From positions 32,392,774-32,456,773 of the forward strand of contig OY294049.1 of the NCBI GenBank assembly GCA_958510825.1: a DNA stretch of 64,000 nucleotides. The letters run 5' to 3'. The position numbers and the translations under genes were made by a program. The notes beneath the pieces were generated by a model. That model was given only the letters and a program-made list of their open reading frames with translations. It made no database searches and was not told the origin of the DNA. This DNA is from Brachypterus glaber. Taxonomy: Eukaryota; Arthropoda; Insecta; Coleoptera; Kateretidae. This document shows positions 40,621 to 52,548 of the stretch, piece after piece (within the stretch, counting starts at the first letter, position 1; every line of letters begins with the position of its first letter).

Positions 40621-41560
40621 GTATAAATTTTGTTTAAGAAGGCTATTTATTTGTTTACGCACCTCTTTTCTATGTATTTCGGGATATCTATAGGTTTTCG
40701 AATAAACAAGAATTTCATCTGTAGTTCGAATGTGGTGCTTAACTTTATCTGTATAGGTTAGTACATCCCCTTCAATATAAATTAAATCGCTATATTCCTT
40801 AATTAAATTTAAAATGGCTTGTTTTTCTTCCGCATTCATGTGGTTCATGCGTAAAGAAGAAAAATCAAACGAGCCTTTTTGGAACATATTGTTATTAAAA
40901 TTTTCACAAGGGCGGTGTTCATATTCGTTGAACTCTTCCACCCCAATAGAAATATCGGAATCAAAAGAAATATTTTTTTCGCTACGATTTACAATACTAC
41001 AGTTTGTAGTAAAATTTTTTACGTTACAAACGCATTCTGGTATTCCCAGACCGTTAATTTTCGTGTAAGGGAATTTAATTATTTGTTCCGTCCCTGACGG
41101 GACTTCAATGCAATTCAAAGAATTAGCTACGTTAAAAAAATGAATTTTTATCCTACGTGTAGGCGTAATTAATACGTTATTGTACAAGTCAATTACCGCA
41201 TTAAGTTTCCTAAGGTTATCTAGACCTAAGAGAATATCGAAATTTTTATGAAAATTAAATAGATGAAATTTTAATTCTTTGCGTAAAAATTTGGGATCTT
41301 TGTACTATGCTTTTCCAAAGAACTTCCATGAGCACTAGAAATTAAAAAAGGATCATCGATTATATTTTCTGAAAAAAATATTTTTGCAATTTCGGGCTTA
41401 ACGAAACTTTTCGTGGACCGTTATCGATCAGAACTTTTAAATTATGTTCGGGAAAAATAACATATGATAGCTCACTCTTAGAGTCCGTTAGGCTCATTAA
41501 ATTAATTTTTTCTAATTTTCCGAGGCTAGATTTCCTAAAAAATTTTCCGAATTTTCATTT
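40582..41560 (-). pseudogene. gypsy protease and RT N-terminal region
   Basis: 40582-41187 is open (201 codons) and holds the pre-RT region ending in VKHHIRTTDEILVYSKTYRY and the RT entry block [14 protein letters not shown]. Upstream, minus-strand reading gives LSYVIFPEHNLKVLIDNGP near 41410-41465, the protease active-site region, with DNG where DTG/DSG is usual. This is followed by frameshifts and a stop (QKI then TAG). Confidence 0.65.
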
Positions 41561-42704
41561 TCCGGAGTTTTGTTTGATTTTCCCAAATGTACGTTATAAT
41601 TTTCTGGGGGAAATTCCACCATTGGTTCGTTTTGCAAAGTGAATAACTCTTCTACCGTATAGTTAGGGCTGTTTTGAGTTAAATTTGGTCTAAAATAATT
41701 ATTTGTTCTATTTGTATTTCGTTTGGCGTTGGCTTAGGCAACGGCTGGTTAGGGTTAGGTTTAAAAACATTTATATTTTTTGAACCAGAGCCGGGTTGAT
41801 TAGAAAAATTCTTATTTTGATTTTGGAAATTTTGGTTGGGATTAAAGTTTTGCCTAGCATTATGGGCAAAATTTGTTATTTGTAGGGGCCTTGTTGTTTG
41901 TGGGGGGTAACGATTTGGACTTTTTGGATTTCTAAAATTTCTCTGCGGGATTTGTCTATGATTTTCCCGAGGATTTTCCGTAACAAATTGAAAATCATTA
42001 GTTACCATATTAAGTGCAGAATTTAAATCATCAGGATTTTTCGTCCGCATTAAGGATCCTGTAGGTTCCCGTAGGCCCCTTAGTAGAACTCTTAGTGCGT
42101 ATTTTCGCAGATATCCTGTTATAATAGGTTTTTCATTATCATCCCCATGGATATTTAAAAACGCTATTTGTAAATTGAGGTACATAATAATTCGGTGATA
42201 AAAATCAAAGACAGATTTCGAAAATTGTTGTCGTTGGTCAGTCATCTCTATGCTTAAACTAAACACATCACGTTTATCTGAATAAGTGTTAGTTTAAGCT
42301 ATGTTAAGGTCATCCCAAGTACTTACTATGCAAGCAGATATTTTTATTGCTGCATCGCCTTTTATTTTGGAAATTATACTTGACATAAGATATTCGTTTT
42401 GAAAGTCTGTCGGGTCTGTCATATTATAAAATTTGTTTACGAGTTTTTCGCAGAGTTCTATGAATCTAGGGAGAAGCTCTGTTTCTCACCGAAAATCTGG
42501 GATCATATTAATATAGTGCTGTTTAAGGACGGGTACAACAGGTTCGTTTCCTGTAGCCATATCGTTTATATTAAGGTTTTCAAATGAATTTAAAATTTCT
42601 AAACTAAGGTTATCAATTAGGGTTTGTTCTAAATCTAATTCTGAGCCTGCACTTGAGCTAGAACTTGAGCTTGAAATTTCTTGTCTAGGACCTCTAAAAA
42701 ACAT
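41560..42704 (-). pseudogene. gag: gypsy Gag (copy 2), broken
   Basis: N-terminal piece 42486-42704 starts MFFRGPRQEISSSSSSSSAG; the middle is frameshifted with a stop near 42295; the C-terminal piece 41679-42266 includes YALRVLLRGLREPTGSLMRT and then an Asn/Pro/Gln-rich tail (NFNPNQNFQNQNKNFSNQPG). No zinc knuckle. It is quite different from the Gag at 99-1364, so two distinct gypsy families are present. Confidence 0.7.
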
Positions 42705-42878
42705 AGGTACTTACAGTAGAATTGTGAAGATCGTCCCCTGGTACATTGGCTGTGATGTTCACTCACACTCCTGGATGTCCTGGCTGGCCCTGTCTTCACG
42801 GAATTTTTTTTCTGGTTCTTTTTTCTCTGGTAAATCGCCGAACCGATACGAATTTTTGCTTAATTCGCCCAAAGAAAT

Positions 42879-42892
42879 ACCGACTGCGCCAA
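42879..42892 (-). other. primer-binding site TGGCGCAGTCGGTA
   Basis: Directly after the 5' LTR end (GGTAGATAAT). From memory this is the type used by 17.6/297-class elements (tRNA-Ser). Confidence 0.8.
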
Positions 42893-43139
42893 TTATCTAC
42901 CGAGTTCCCGAAGTTAGGTTTTTAAAAAGGAAATAAATTTATTAATTTACTTAGATAGAAAAATACAAGTTCGTTTATTGATCAAAGCTAAGTACAGACT
43001 GAAGTTTTGGAATATACATTTTAGGTATCTGAGGTGAAATGCTTACAAAGCTATTTCCTAATAAAGAAATGTTTATAAATTATAATAAGCAGAAATGATA
43101 TTTAATATAATAAAGGTGAGTGACGGCAGGTCGTTAACT
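42891..43139 (-). repeat. gypsy 5' LTR (copy 2), 249 bp
   Basis: Reverse complement of the LTR at 8927-9172, with small differences (for example CTGCCGTCACTC against CTGCAGTCACTC). Confidence 0.9.
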
Positions 43140-43370
43140 TATATATATATATATACACGGTGTATTTGAAATAGGGTAGGAAATTTTAACAGGTGATTCT
43201 ACATCATAAAATATGACAAAAAGTTCCTATAAACATATGTCTAAAAATGCGTCATAAGGGAGCTACGCCACTTTGAAAGTGGCTAAAAAAATCTGTTTTT
43301 ATTTAATAACTCAAGAACCCTTTGAGATATATCAACGAGGTTTTGCACGTCAACTAATAAGTTTTAGAAG

Positions 43371-44260
43371 ATGGCGGGCAACGGAGGTCACGATCCAGGT
43401 ACCTCCACCGAAAATCCCGAAAAAAATACTCAAAAATTGTGCGTATGTAAATCTAAAGCGCGATCTGGTCTTATATGTGCAGGATGCGGTACAGGATACC
43501 ATAATAGCTGTGCCAGAAAGGCCAAAAAGTGCTGTGGACTGGCTTTAATGGAAAGTGAATTGACAAGTGCCGAACCCGAGGAGTATTCCAAGGAAAATTT
43601 TGTGTTGTTAAAAATGCTTGTAATCGAGCTCAGACAGAATAAAACCCTACTTCAAGATAAGATAATTGATCTAGAAGATAAGTTAGCCTTAAAGGAAATT
43701 GAGCTTACCCGAAAAACCACGGAAAATCCGAAAACTCCCAGACTTCCACCTTGGGTTATTGGAACACCACCGAAAATCCCGCGGCAAAACGCACTTGTGC
43801 CAAACGATGCTGCCAACTCTAAACGAGAAATCCCAAAAACACCAGATACTGTCAAAAATGTGAACGTAAACAACGACGTCCAAATAAACACAAATTGGAG
43901 ACAGAAACCTAGTGAAAACGATGGTTTTACCAACAACTTGGAGGTGTAGGGTATGTCCCAAAATCAACTCTTCACATTTCAAAATTTAAAACATCCATAA
44001 CAGCCGAAAAAGTAGTGAACTACATTAAAAAACGTATACCGGAGGCGGCTGTAGAAATCGAGGAGCTACAGGTAAGAACAGGTTCTTATCGAGGATACAA
44101 AGTATCAGTTCCTGCAAACCTCAAAAAGGCTGTCCTAGCAGCTAGTTTCTGGCCTGACCACGTAGCTGTAAAACCTTTCAATATGAAGAGAAATTTTCAA
44201 ATGGGGAACGAACCTCAGACGAATCGAACAGAACAACAAAAAAGCAACGAACTGAAGTAA
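43371..44260 (+). pseudogene. CR1-like ORF1 with PHD-type finger
   Basis: 43371-43949 is open (192 codons). Residues ~22-55 form a PHD-like zinc finger (KLCVCKSKARSGLICAGCG, then GYHNSCARKAKKCCG). A coiled-coil-like segment (ENFVLLKMLVIELRQNKTLL) and a Pro/Lys-rich linker follow. After a frameshift near 43945 the frame resumes with YVPKSTLHISKFKTSITAEK and 44015-44260 (YKVSVPANLKKAVLAASFWP), the C-terminal nucleic-acid-binding domain common in these ORF1 proteins. PHD-bearing ORF1 is known for CR1-like LINEs. It would be an RNA-binding cofactor of ORF2. Confidence 0.75.
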
Positions 44261-44269
44261 ATAGATATA

Positions 44270-45303
44270 ATTCATCTATTGTACACTACAACCTACAATC
44301 CATAGGTAACTGCATAGATGAATTAAATGTTTGCCTAGATGAAGTCGTAAATAGTTTATGTCTGTGTGTGACTGAGCATTGGAGATCAGATGAGCAATTA
44401 CCAATGTTTCAAATAAAGGGGTTCAATCTGGCTTCTGCTTTCTGCCGTAAGGCAGGTGAACACGGAGGAAGCGCCATATATTGCAAAAACAGTGTACGTA
44501 CAAAAGAAAGAACAGATCTAACAAAACTATCAAAATAAGAAGTATTTGAATGCTCAGCCATTGAATTTTTGGTAAATAACGTAAAATGTATTGTAGTGTG
44601 TATTTATAATAATGATTCACAAAAAACAAAAACCTTTTTTCAACAGCTAGAAAAACTAGTTAATATAGTGGGTAAAGAAAATTGTAGGCTATTTTTAGCC
44701 GGTGATCTTAATATTAATATACGGGAAAACTCTCATGACAAACGTAAGTTGTTATCAATTTTAAATTCGATTAATTTAAAACCTTGTACATTTCAGTATA
44801 CTCGGCTAACAGCCACTACAAAAAAGTGTATAGATAACAATTTTTTAAACTGTGATGATTTTAATTCGTCAATTTTAAATTGGCAAATATCAGATCACTT
44901 GGGTCAGAAAGTTTGTTTTGATTTAAAATCTAAAAAACCAAAACCTGTAAAAAAAAGAAATTTTAACTTAAAAAATAAAACTAAATTTTTAAATATGCTA
45001 AGAGTACAAGACTGGTCACCAATGTATGAATGCAATGTAGTTGATGTAAACTTACAATTCGACACATTCATGAATATTTTTAAACCTATTTTTAACGAGT
45101 GTTTTCCGTTAGAAAATTTTAAACCTAAAAGTAATAAAATTAATTACAACTCAGAAGAAATAATCGACTGTAAACGCAGACTCGATATTTTGGGTGTGTT
45201 AAAAAGTTATGATGTAAGATTTGTCGAACAGTATAATAATGAGAAAAAACTATACAATAAATTACTAATAGATTTTAGAAAGAATGCTATTCACAAAAAA
45301 TAA
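44270..45303 (+). pseudogene. CR1-like ORF2, endonuclease domain
   Basis: Starts SIVHYNLQSIGNCIDELNVC, then LCLCVTEHWRSDEQ and HGGSAIYCKN. A TAA at about 44536 interrupts it. The frame 44569-45303 carries RLFLAGDLNINIRENSHDKR (catalytic block), FQYTRLTATTKKCIDNNF and ILNWQISDHLGQKV (SDH block), then the linker. Apart from the one stop the endonuclease is well preserved. Confidence 0.75.
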
Positions 45304-45331
45304 TAAATTCTGAAAATAAGAGTAAAACTGT

Positions 45332-47005
45332 TTGGAAGACATCAAAGGCGGTAATAAAAAAACTGCATTTCAAATACCAGGCAATGTAAAAAACCTGGCG
45401 AATGAAATAAATTCTTTTTTTGTAAATTCAGTCCAAAGACTAATTAATAACTTAGATCAAGTCGAGTATAGCTGTGATATACCAAGAAATCAAAATTCTA
45501 TGTTTTTAAGGCCGGTAACTTGTTTGGAAGTAGTGGATATTGTTCGAAACCTAAAAAACAAATTGAGTAGTGGTTTAGACGAGGTACCTGTTTCTTTAAT
45601 CAAGTTTTGTATTTTAGAAATATGTGAGCCATTAAGTTACATAATAAATAATTCTTGTACTCATGGAATTTTCCCCGAAAAATTAAAAATAGCTCTAATT
45701 AAACCTATACATAAAAAGGGAGATCCAACCATAATTGAAAACTATAGGCCAATTAGCCTATTGTCTTCTTTTTCGAAAATTTTTGAAACTGTTATGGCAA
45801 ATAGACTGGTAGATTTCTTTACAGTAAATAATCTTTTTAGCGACTGCCAGCATGGCTATTTGGGGGGTAGGTCGATATCCACGGCGGTGCACAATTTCAC
45901 TCACGAAATTCTTTTAGGTTTCTAGACCTGTCAAAGGCCTATGAAACAATAAATCATAAAATTCTCCTGGAAAAGCTTGAAAGATATGGAGTGAGGGGAA
46001 GGACACAAGTGGATAGAGGACTACATTTCTGGTAGAACACAGCGTGTGCAAGTCACTAAAGACGAAGAAGAGAGTGTCTTAGATCCGGTGTATATAGGTG
46101 TGGGGATAGCTCAGGGCAGCGTTCTGGGTCCTGTTCTTTTTCTGTCTTACATAAACGACATGATATCATCGGTGGCATACGGCAGCTTAATAAATTTTGC
46201 AGACGACACAAATCTGATTTTTAAAGCAAAGGACTCTGATGTTCTGATGCAAGAACTCGAATCTTGCATCACTGATCTTTTGCAATGGTTTTTAAAGAAT
46301 AAGCTCATCTTAAATAAAGACAAAACGAACATAATGTTTTTCAAAATTTCACGATCCAAATTTATTACGCCCAACCAAGTGCCATTTGATGATATCATGG
46401 TCGAGACGACTTCAAAAACCAAGTTATTGGGACTCATCCTGGACGAAAACCTAAATTGGAATTTACACATGGACGAAATGAGCAGGAAATTGAATAAAGC
46501 ACTTTATTCACTCCGGATGCTGAGACCATATGTAAATTTCAATACCCTTAAAGTGGTCTACTCGTCTAATTTCCAGTCAACATTGAAATTTGGTATATTG
46601 TTTTGGGGACAATGCACGAATGTTAATGAAATCTTTGCCATACAGAAACGTACAGTTAAAATTATGCTTGGGCTTAAATATAACGAGTCTTGTAGAGGTC
46701 ATTTTACAAGAAACAATATCCTTACCCTCACTGGTCTCTATGTATATGAACTTTTAATGTTTATTTTTAAAAATAATAGTTTATTTCAGGAGTTGAGATG
46801 CTTAAGCGCAAGAAGTCTAAATTACAATTTACCTCGTCACAGACTTACTCAATTTGAGAAAGGATGCTTCTACTCATGTTTATCGGTTTACAATAAGTTA
46901 CCAGAGAGTATTAAATTAACGCGAAACTATAATAGGTTTAAAAATCTTGTGTTCAATTATTTACTTCAAAAAGAACCGTACAAAATGACTGAGTTTATGT
47001 TGTAA
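45332..47005 (+). pseudogene. CR1-like ORF2, reverse transcriptase
   Basis: 45332-45925 carries LSSGLDEVPVSLIKF, IKPIHKKGDPTIIENYRPIS and CQHGYLGGRSISTAVHNF. A frameshift follows, then DLSKAYETINHKILLEKLER (first Asp; the usual F is Y). 46046-47005 is open with GIAQGSVLGPVLFLSYINDM, INFADDTNLIF (catalytic pair), LGLILDENLNWNLHM, LKFGILFWGQC and the C-terminal block YNLPRHRLTQFEKG. Two frameshifts in the 45925-46046 region make it non-functional. It is closely related to LINE B at 4346-6370. Confidence 0.85.
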
Positions 47006-47215
47006 TTTTAATATTTGTTAATATTTATTTGATGTAAAGTACCTTGTAAGTTTTTAATACTAAATGTTATAGTTTATGTAAGTTTATTTATACTTCCATT
47101 TTTATATATTTGTATTTATATTATGATTTATATTCATGACAAATTTCATGTTCAAAATTGTATATTCATGTGAGTGTCACAAACGAATATTCCCGTTTTA
47201 ATTGATGAAATAAAG

Positions 47216-47216
<1 letters not shown>

Positions 47217-47270
<54 letters not shown>
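47217..47270. repeat. (TTA)n LINE tail / microsatellite
   Basis: About 18 TTA units directly after AAATAAAG, the 3' tail of the CR1-like LINE. Confidence 0.9.
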
Positions 47271-47272
<2 letters not shown>

Positions 47273-48242
47273 ATCCTACCAAGGCCCGTTTTTATGTGTT
47301 ATTTTCATGTACTTATTTCAACCAGGGGTGTGCGAAACGGGGGGGGGCTTATCAGTTTTTTTGTCCCAAACTTTTTTCTGTTTAACTTTTTTGCAATTTT
47401 ATTTTTGAAATATGATTCCTCAGATCAAAATACATAAAAAAGGTAATCTTATTGTAATACTGTAGGATTAAACCGTTTTCGAGAAAAAATTCATTTGAAG
47501 GTGAAATTCCACGGTTCGAGGACGAAAAATTAAATACTAAAATGTTGAAAACCAAAATTTTAATGATGCAAGGCGAATGTTACATTAAAAACTAAGAAAA
47601 AAACCTCATATACAGGTACTTCCAAAAATCAATCCTAATGGAGCTATGGTCTCCTAAATATGCATCATTTTTAAAGGGCTATGGTAGCTTTAAAAGCGTT
47701 TTTTTCGACCTACATTTATGGAAACTTTTTTTCTAAGTTTTTGATGTAGAATAACATTGCATCATTAAAATTTTGGTTTTCGACATTTTAGTATTTAATT
47801 TTTCGTCCTCGAACCGTGAAATTTCACCTTCAAATGAACTTTCTCTCGAAAACGGGTAATCCTACAGTATTACAACAAGAGTACCTTTTTTTATGTATTT
47901 TGACCTGAGGAATCATATTTCAAAAATAAAATTGCAAAAAAGTCACACAGAAAAAAGTTTGGGACAAAAAACTAATAAGCCCCCCCCCCCCCCCCGTTTC
48001 GCACACCCCTGGTTTAAATAAGTACGTGAAAATGACATACAAAGATGGGCCTTATTAGGATTAATTCACGTGCAAAACCTCGTTAATATATCTCAAAGTG
48101 TTCCTGAGTTATTAAATAAAAACCGATTTTTTTAGCCAATTTCAAAGGGGCGTAGCTCCCTTATGACGCAGTTTTAGACATATGTTTATAGGAACTTTTT
48201 GTCATATTTTATCATGTAAAATCACCTGTTAAAATTTCCTAC

Positions 48243-48442
48243 NNNNNNNNNNNNNNNNNNNNNNNNNNNNNNNNNNNNNNNNNNNNNNNNNNNNNNNNNN
48301 NNNNNNNNNNNNNNNNNNNNNNNNNNNNNNNNNNNNNNNNNNNNNNNNNNNNNNNNNNNNNNNNNNNNNNNNNNNNNNNNNNNNNNNNNNNNNNNNNNNN
48401 NNNNNNNNNNNNNNNNNNNNNNNNNNNNNNNNNNNNNNNNNN
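48243..48442. other. assembly gap (200 N)
   Basis: 200 N, beginning exactly where the outer end of foldback element 3 should lie. Confidence 0.99.
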
Positions 48443-49805
48443 AGAATGGTGGAAAAGCGTAAAAATTTAAATTTTTCCAGCAAACCGTAAATGCGTCGCA
48501 AGTTAAGGCTTGTGGGTCTCTAAGCCAAGAAATATACTTTGAGCATTTATAGTTGTTCTCAGAAGCAAACAAATCGATGTCTGGGATGCCAAGATTTTCT
48601 TTGATTTGTAAAAAAGCATAGTCAGCTAGAGCCCATTCAGATTCTGGTGGTAAAATTCGTGATTCCTTATCTGCCCGCCAGTTATCTTTTGTATTTATAT
48701 ATGAAGCATATACCCATAAGTTGCGTTCCTCGCACCACTGCCACAGCGATTTTGTTAGGGTGTTGTTTTTCGAATTGTACGCTGCCCATTCGGTTTACAT
48801 AGGCAATGGCTGTTGTATTATCACACCTAATTAAAATATTACAATCCCTTAAATTTTGTGCAAAACACTTTAGGCCCTTAAAAATTGCCTGTAACTCTAA
48901 ATAATTAATATGATTTTCCTTATCCCCTACTGACCACCAGCCATGAGTTTTGTCCCTATTACAACAAGCACCCCAACCTATAAGAGATGAATCCGTATAA
49001 ATTTCTTATTCAAACGAGTCCTGTTTAATATCATTATAGGCCTTAGTTATAATATTTGACCACCACGAAAAATCTAAATTAGGGGGCAAATACATTTTAG
49101 CATTATAATTTAAATTATTCTGTTGAAGGGCCAAAAACTTTGCTCTTTCAAACGATTTCGTATATAACCACCCATATTTAACTGCCGGACAAGAGGAGGT
49201 TAATAAACCAATGAATTGTGCAAATTCCCTGATTTTAACAACCTGTTTATTTTGCAGGTACTGTATCCACCTTAAGATTTTTCCCCTTTTTTCTTCCGGT
49301 AGCTCTATTCTTAGGGTATCCGTATGGAAAATGAACCCTAAAAATTTACAAGCTTTGGACGGAATAAGGCTACTTTTTTCGTAATTAATCACAAAGCCTA
49401 AGAATTGTAAAAGGTTAATAGTATAATTAACGTTAGTTTTACAATCATCAAATGTCTGACCTAGTATTAAAAAATCATCCAAAAAACTCACACATAAAAT
49501 GCCATTTGATCTAAGATTTTGAATGACAGGCTTTATTATTTTTGTAAAGGCATGTGGTGCCGAGGACAAGCCAAACCCAAGACATGTGAATTCATAAAGT
49601 TCGTTCATAAATTTAAACCTTAAATATTTGCGGTGTTGAGATCCTAGCGGGACTAGGAAATATGCATCCTTCAGATCTATTGTTGCTAAAAAATAGCCTT
49701 TTTGAATAATACGTAGGACGGTTCGTACGTCCTCCATCTTGAAGTGAGGTGCATTAACAAAAAAGTTAAAAATTTTTAAATTAATTATAAATTTCTTACC
49801 ATTTG
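48443..49805 (-). pseudogene. DIRS-like Pol, RT and RNase H
   Basis: Minus-strand RT begins STFFLADKANGKKFIINLK near 49830-49770. The open frame 49006-49737 follows with LATIDLKDAYFLVPLGSQHR (first Asp), YEFTCLGFGLSSAPHAFTKI and CVSFLDDFLIL (catalytic pair). A single in-frame TAA at 49006 is followed by EIYTDSSLIGWGACCNRDKT and NHINYLELQAIF, the RNase H. After a frameshift come WVYASYINTKDNWRADKESR, DIDLFASENNYKCSKYISWL and FYAFPPF before the gap. The order and motifs match DIRS-type tyrosine-recombinase retroelements; the recombinase itself would be beyond the gap. Confidence 0.75.
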
Positions 49806-49814
49806 CCTTATCTG

Positions 49815-50297
49815 CTAAGAAAAAGGTGGAAAGAAACTGATCCTGAAGTCGTCCACCTCGGCAATCTGTTCATTATTGTGAATGATCAATTCATCTTGCG
49901 TCGATTCGTCTACTAAGGGCATCCTGTCGCTCGGATCACGAGTCGCCCCGTAAGGTACGGATGTAGAGACGCGCGGTGCTCTAGCTAAGTCCGTATTTTC
50001 AACGCTCGCCGAGACTGTGCGTAGCTTTGAGACGCTCCGCGGTGGTGGTGTATTCGGCGAGGAAGGTGGATCATCTCGAATTTCCGACCTACGTACGACA
50101 CTGCGAGAGCGAGAGCGACTTATGGATTGAGTGCGATAGCGATCTCGACGTGATGCACGATCACGTGATCGAGACCTTGAAAAGTTTTCTCTACACATCT
50201 TTTCAAGCCTATTCAGACGTTTTATTAGGTCTTTTTTAGACATCTCCTCGTCTGAATCATAACTGCGAGATCTGTGCCTCTTCTTTGATTTACCCAT
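49815..50297 (-). CDS. DIRS-like ORF1 fragment, SR-rich
   Basis: 160 codons starting MGKSKKRHRSRSYDSDEEMS. Residues ~39-75 are an SR-type stretch (SRSRSRDRASRRDRYRTQSI, then SRSRSRS), followed by a Pro/Ser-rich and acidic tail. It precedes the RT with a frame change and lacks the C-terminal capsid-like part, so an internal deletion probably joins it to RT. Gag-like role inferred from position; SR-like composition might affect splicing or RNA binding. Confidence 0.5.
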   Translation of the reverse strand: MGKSKKRHRSRSYDSDEEMSKKDLIKRLNRLEKMCRENFSRSRSRDRASRRDRYRTQSISRSRSRSVVRRSEIRDDPPSSPNTPPPRSVSKLRTVSASVENTDLARAPRVSTSVPYGATRDPSDRMPLVDESTQDELIIHNNEQIAEVDDFRISFFPPFS

Positions 50298-50630
50298 CGC
50301 TAAGAAATAATTTATTAAAAAACAAGAAGGTACTTACGTAAATCTAAAAGAAAACAATGCGGCGGAGCGAAACTCACTGCTTCAGTCGAGCACAAGAACG
50401 CGAATGGCTAAGCCAGTGTTGGCGTCGTATAGAGAAGGGGATATTCTGTGTCGGGGTGTGTGAAATCTTTAAACTCTTGTGGCTAGTCGGGAGAAGATCA
50501 GCGTGCTGCATAGTGAATCTGTTTGGTCCAACTAGCGATGTGCAATTAAACAATTCTGCGCATACTTGCGTTTGCTTAAGCAGTACTGCGCATCGTATAC
50601 GATGTTACGCGTAACTGGTGACCGAATTTT
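50298..50630 (-). other. probable 5' region of the DIRS-like element
   Basis: GC-richer than its surroundings, no ORF on the minus strand. GTAAGTACCTTC at 50321-50332 resembles a splice donor and TTATTTCTTAG at ~50299-50309 an acceptor, but the ~34-nt interval is very short for an intron. Confidence 0.35.
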
Positions 50631-51499
50631 TTTTTTGCTTGAAATGGTCATAAATCCTTATTGAAATTTGCAAAGTCCAAGCTAATAAAAAAACTTCAAA
50701 GTGGCGTGTATTTTGTTATTTTGCTAATATCTCCAGAAGTAATGGTGCTACGAAAAAAATGGTTTTTACCTTTCTTATGGTAAATTTTATTACCTTTCTA
50801 TACATGCCAAAATTATAATTGAACTATAAAAATTAAAAAAAAAAAATACCAAAAATTAACTTTTTTTGGTATATTAGGAGCTCTAGCAAAAAGACTATTG
50901 TACTTAGAGTTTCGTGTGTATAGAGACGTTTGATCAGTAAGGTAAGAGCTATAACATATTTTAATTTAAGCGATTTTAACCGTTTCTAAAAAAAATAAAT
51001 TGATTTTTCCAATTTTTTTTGTCTATTTCCAAAAATTGTTTGTGTATTAAAAAAAAATGTATTAATAAATCATTTCTAGATTGTTACCGAAGTATTGTAC
51101 CCCGTATAAGTGAAAAAGCCCTAAATCTATCTTTACTGTTTAAGCAGTAGCGTAAATAAAAATGCAAATTTTTAAATAAAATATAAACTTAGGATACCAC
51201 TGGTCAAATGTTGTAAAGCAAAAGGTTACAGCTTAAAACTTTCAGAAAAGTCATTGACGTCCAAGAAAATATATAAAAATTATATTAAAAAAAATAAACC
51301 CCTTTTTCGGACGGCACGACCTTAAAAATAAAGAATGAAGTATTTTGATGAAAGTCCCATCTCAATATCTTTTTTCGTTAATGAGTTATATAAAAAAAAA
51401 TATTCAATTATTGCCAAGTTTAGAGGCCTGGGGAGGCAAATCTATAAGACAGTGTGTCCTTTTGTGTATTTTTGGGTCCTTAATTTATTGATACTAAAA
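50631..51499. other. no gene seen
   Basis: AT-rich, with no repeat pair or frame of interest. Confidence 0.5.
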
Positions 51500-51693
51500 T
51501 ATACAGGGTGTCCCATTTAAAAACCCAAGTTATGGTTATTTTCGGTTAAACCGGAAGTGGTAGTATTCAGAAAATTATACGAGCAAGTAGATTATATTCT
51601 TAGATAAAAGTTTGCTTAAAGAATCATAGCTATATTTCATCACACAAAAAAGATAAAGGTACTGTACCATTTAAAAGAATCACCCTGTATATC
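51500..51693. mobile_element. small MITE, ACAGGGTG-type ends
   Basis: ATACAGGGTGTCCCATTTAA at the left and TTTAAAAGAATCACCCTGTA at the right; TIRs are ~10 bp plus a few inner matches. The ends are typical of TA-inserting arthropod MITEs. Confidence 0.55.
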
Positions 51694-52417
51694 AGCAAAA
51701 AATTGACTTAGAGAGACCAAAAAAAAAAACAAAGCTAAATAAACAAGCTAACTGACCTATATATTGGTTTACCTGAAAAAAAATTCCGAGTCCGTGGACT
51801 ATCAAAAATTTTTTGTTAGATTTTTTTTGTCTCTCGCTATTTCTTATAATTGTGCAATAACGATAGCTGACAAAAATTTTCTGCCAAAAGATCTTGAAAT
51901 TAGAATCTTGAAGCTTTAAAATGCTTACAACCATTTTTTACAAAGATACAGGTCTTCAAAAAACAAAAACAAAATTGTTCCCTTATTTTTTTGGAGTAAT
52001 GTATTATACTTAAGTTAAGAAGCTTTTGTTTTAATCTGTTTCCACATCGCCTTCTTACTAAAATTCACAGCTTCCTAATAAAGTGGTAATTGGTAGTTAA
52101 GTATACTCTCCCCTCGTCTATACATTAACTATATGGTAGAAGATTGGATGACTAACCTGACTGAGTAAATTATAAAGTTATATTATTCACCGCTCGGTTA
52201 ATAATTTAACATAACGTTTTCCATGATAAAAATCCACTTCTTAACATTAGTGATAAAAACCACTTCGTAACAAGTTAAGAATTGACAGTATATAAAAATA
52301 TATACCATATAGGTATAGTAAAAAAATATTGTGCCAACATAAAAATAGTTTCATAACAATTGGTGCTCCTATAGTTGCCTACTTTTTCAAATATTTTTTC
52401 TCAGAAAATAGTGCCGC
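51694..52417. other. no gene seen
   Basis: AT-rich, nothing recognised. Confidence 0.5.
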
Positions 52418-52548
52418 AGGCGAAATTTGAATTTCAAACGTAAATAATATTATAAAATATTTTAATTGCAAGTTGCAAAAAAGTCCAAACCTATCGAAAT
52501 TTAAATTTCAAACGTAAATAATATAAAATATTTTAATTACAAGTTTCT
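52418..52548 (+). repeat. direct repeat, ~60-bp unit, two copies
   Basis: CGAAATTTRAATTTCAAACG then TAAATAATAT-AAAATATTTTAATT, twice in a row. Confidence 0.75.

Larger units (their letters stand above)
35873..43139 (-). mobile_element. errantivirus-like gypsy element (copy 2), ~7.27 kb
   Basis: Complete in order but with a truncated 3' end: 5' LTR, PBS, gag, pol (protease, RT, RNase H, macrodomain, integrase), env and PPT, then only ~23 bp of the 3' LTR before a palindromic element. All genes carry frameshifts or stops. The env and LTR match copy 1 at 7425-9172. The 5' LTR is flanked by a TA run (43140-43154), the usual target type. Confidence 0.9.
43358..47270 (+). mobile_element. CR1-like LINE, near full length
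   Basis: ORF1 begins ~12 bp after the 5' junction. ORF2 has endonuclease and RT, and the 3' end is a (TTA)n tail (47217-47270). It is inserted in the left arm of foldback element 3: joining CACGTCAACTAAT with CCTACCAAGGCCCG restores the sequence seen in the right arm. Several frameshifts. Confidence 0.85.
43155..48242. mobile_element. foldback element 3 (~1.2 kb) split by a LINE
   Basis: Left arm 43155-43357 plus 47271-~47640; right arm ~47660-48242. Paired blocks include GGAAATTTTAACAGGTGATT, AAAAGTTCCTATAAACATAT, GAGGTTTTGCACGT, CAGGGGTGTGCGAAACGGGG and CACGGTTCGAGGACGAAAAA. A 9-G run in the left arm is a 16-C run in the right. The right terminus is lost in the N gap. Confidence 0.85.

Noticed and set aside
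50299..50332. Mini-intron as an annotated feature
   Set aside because: About 34 nt is shorter than usual insect introns; kept only as a testable remark.
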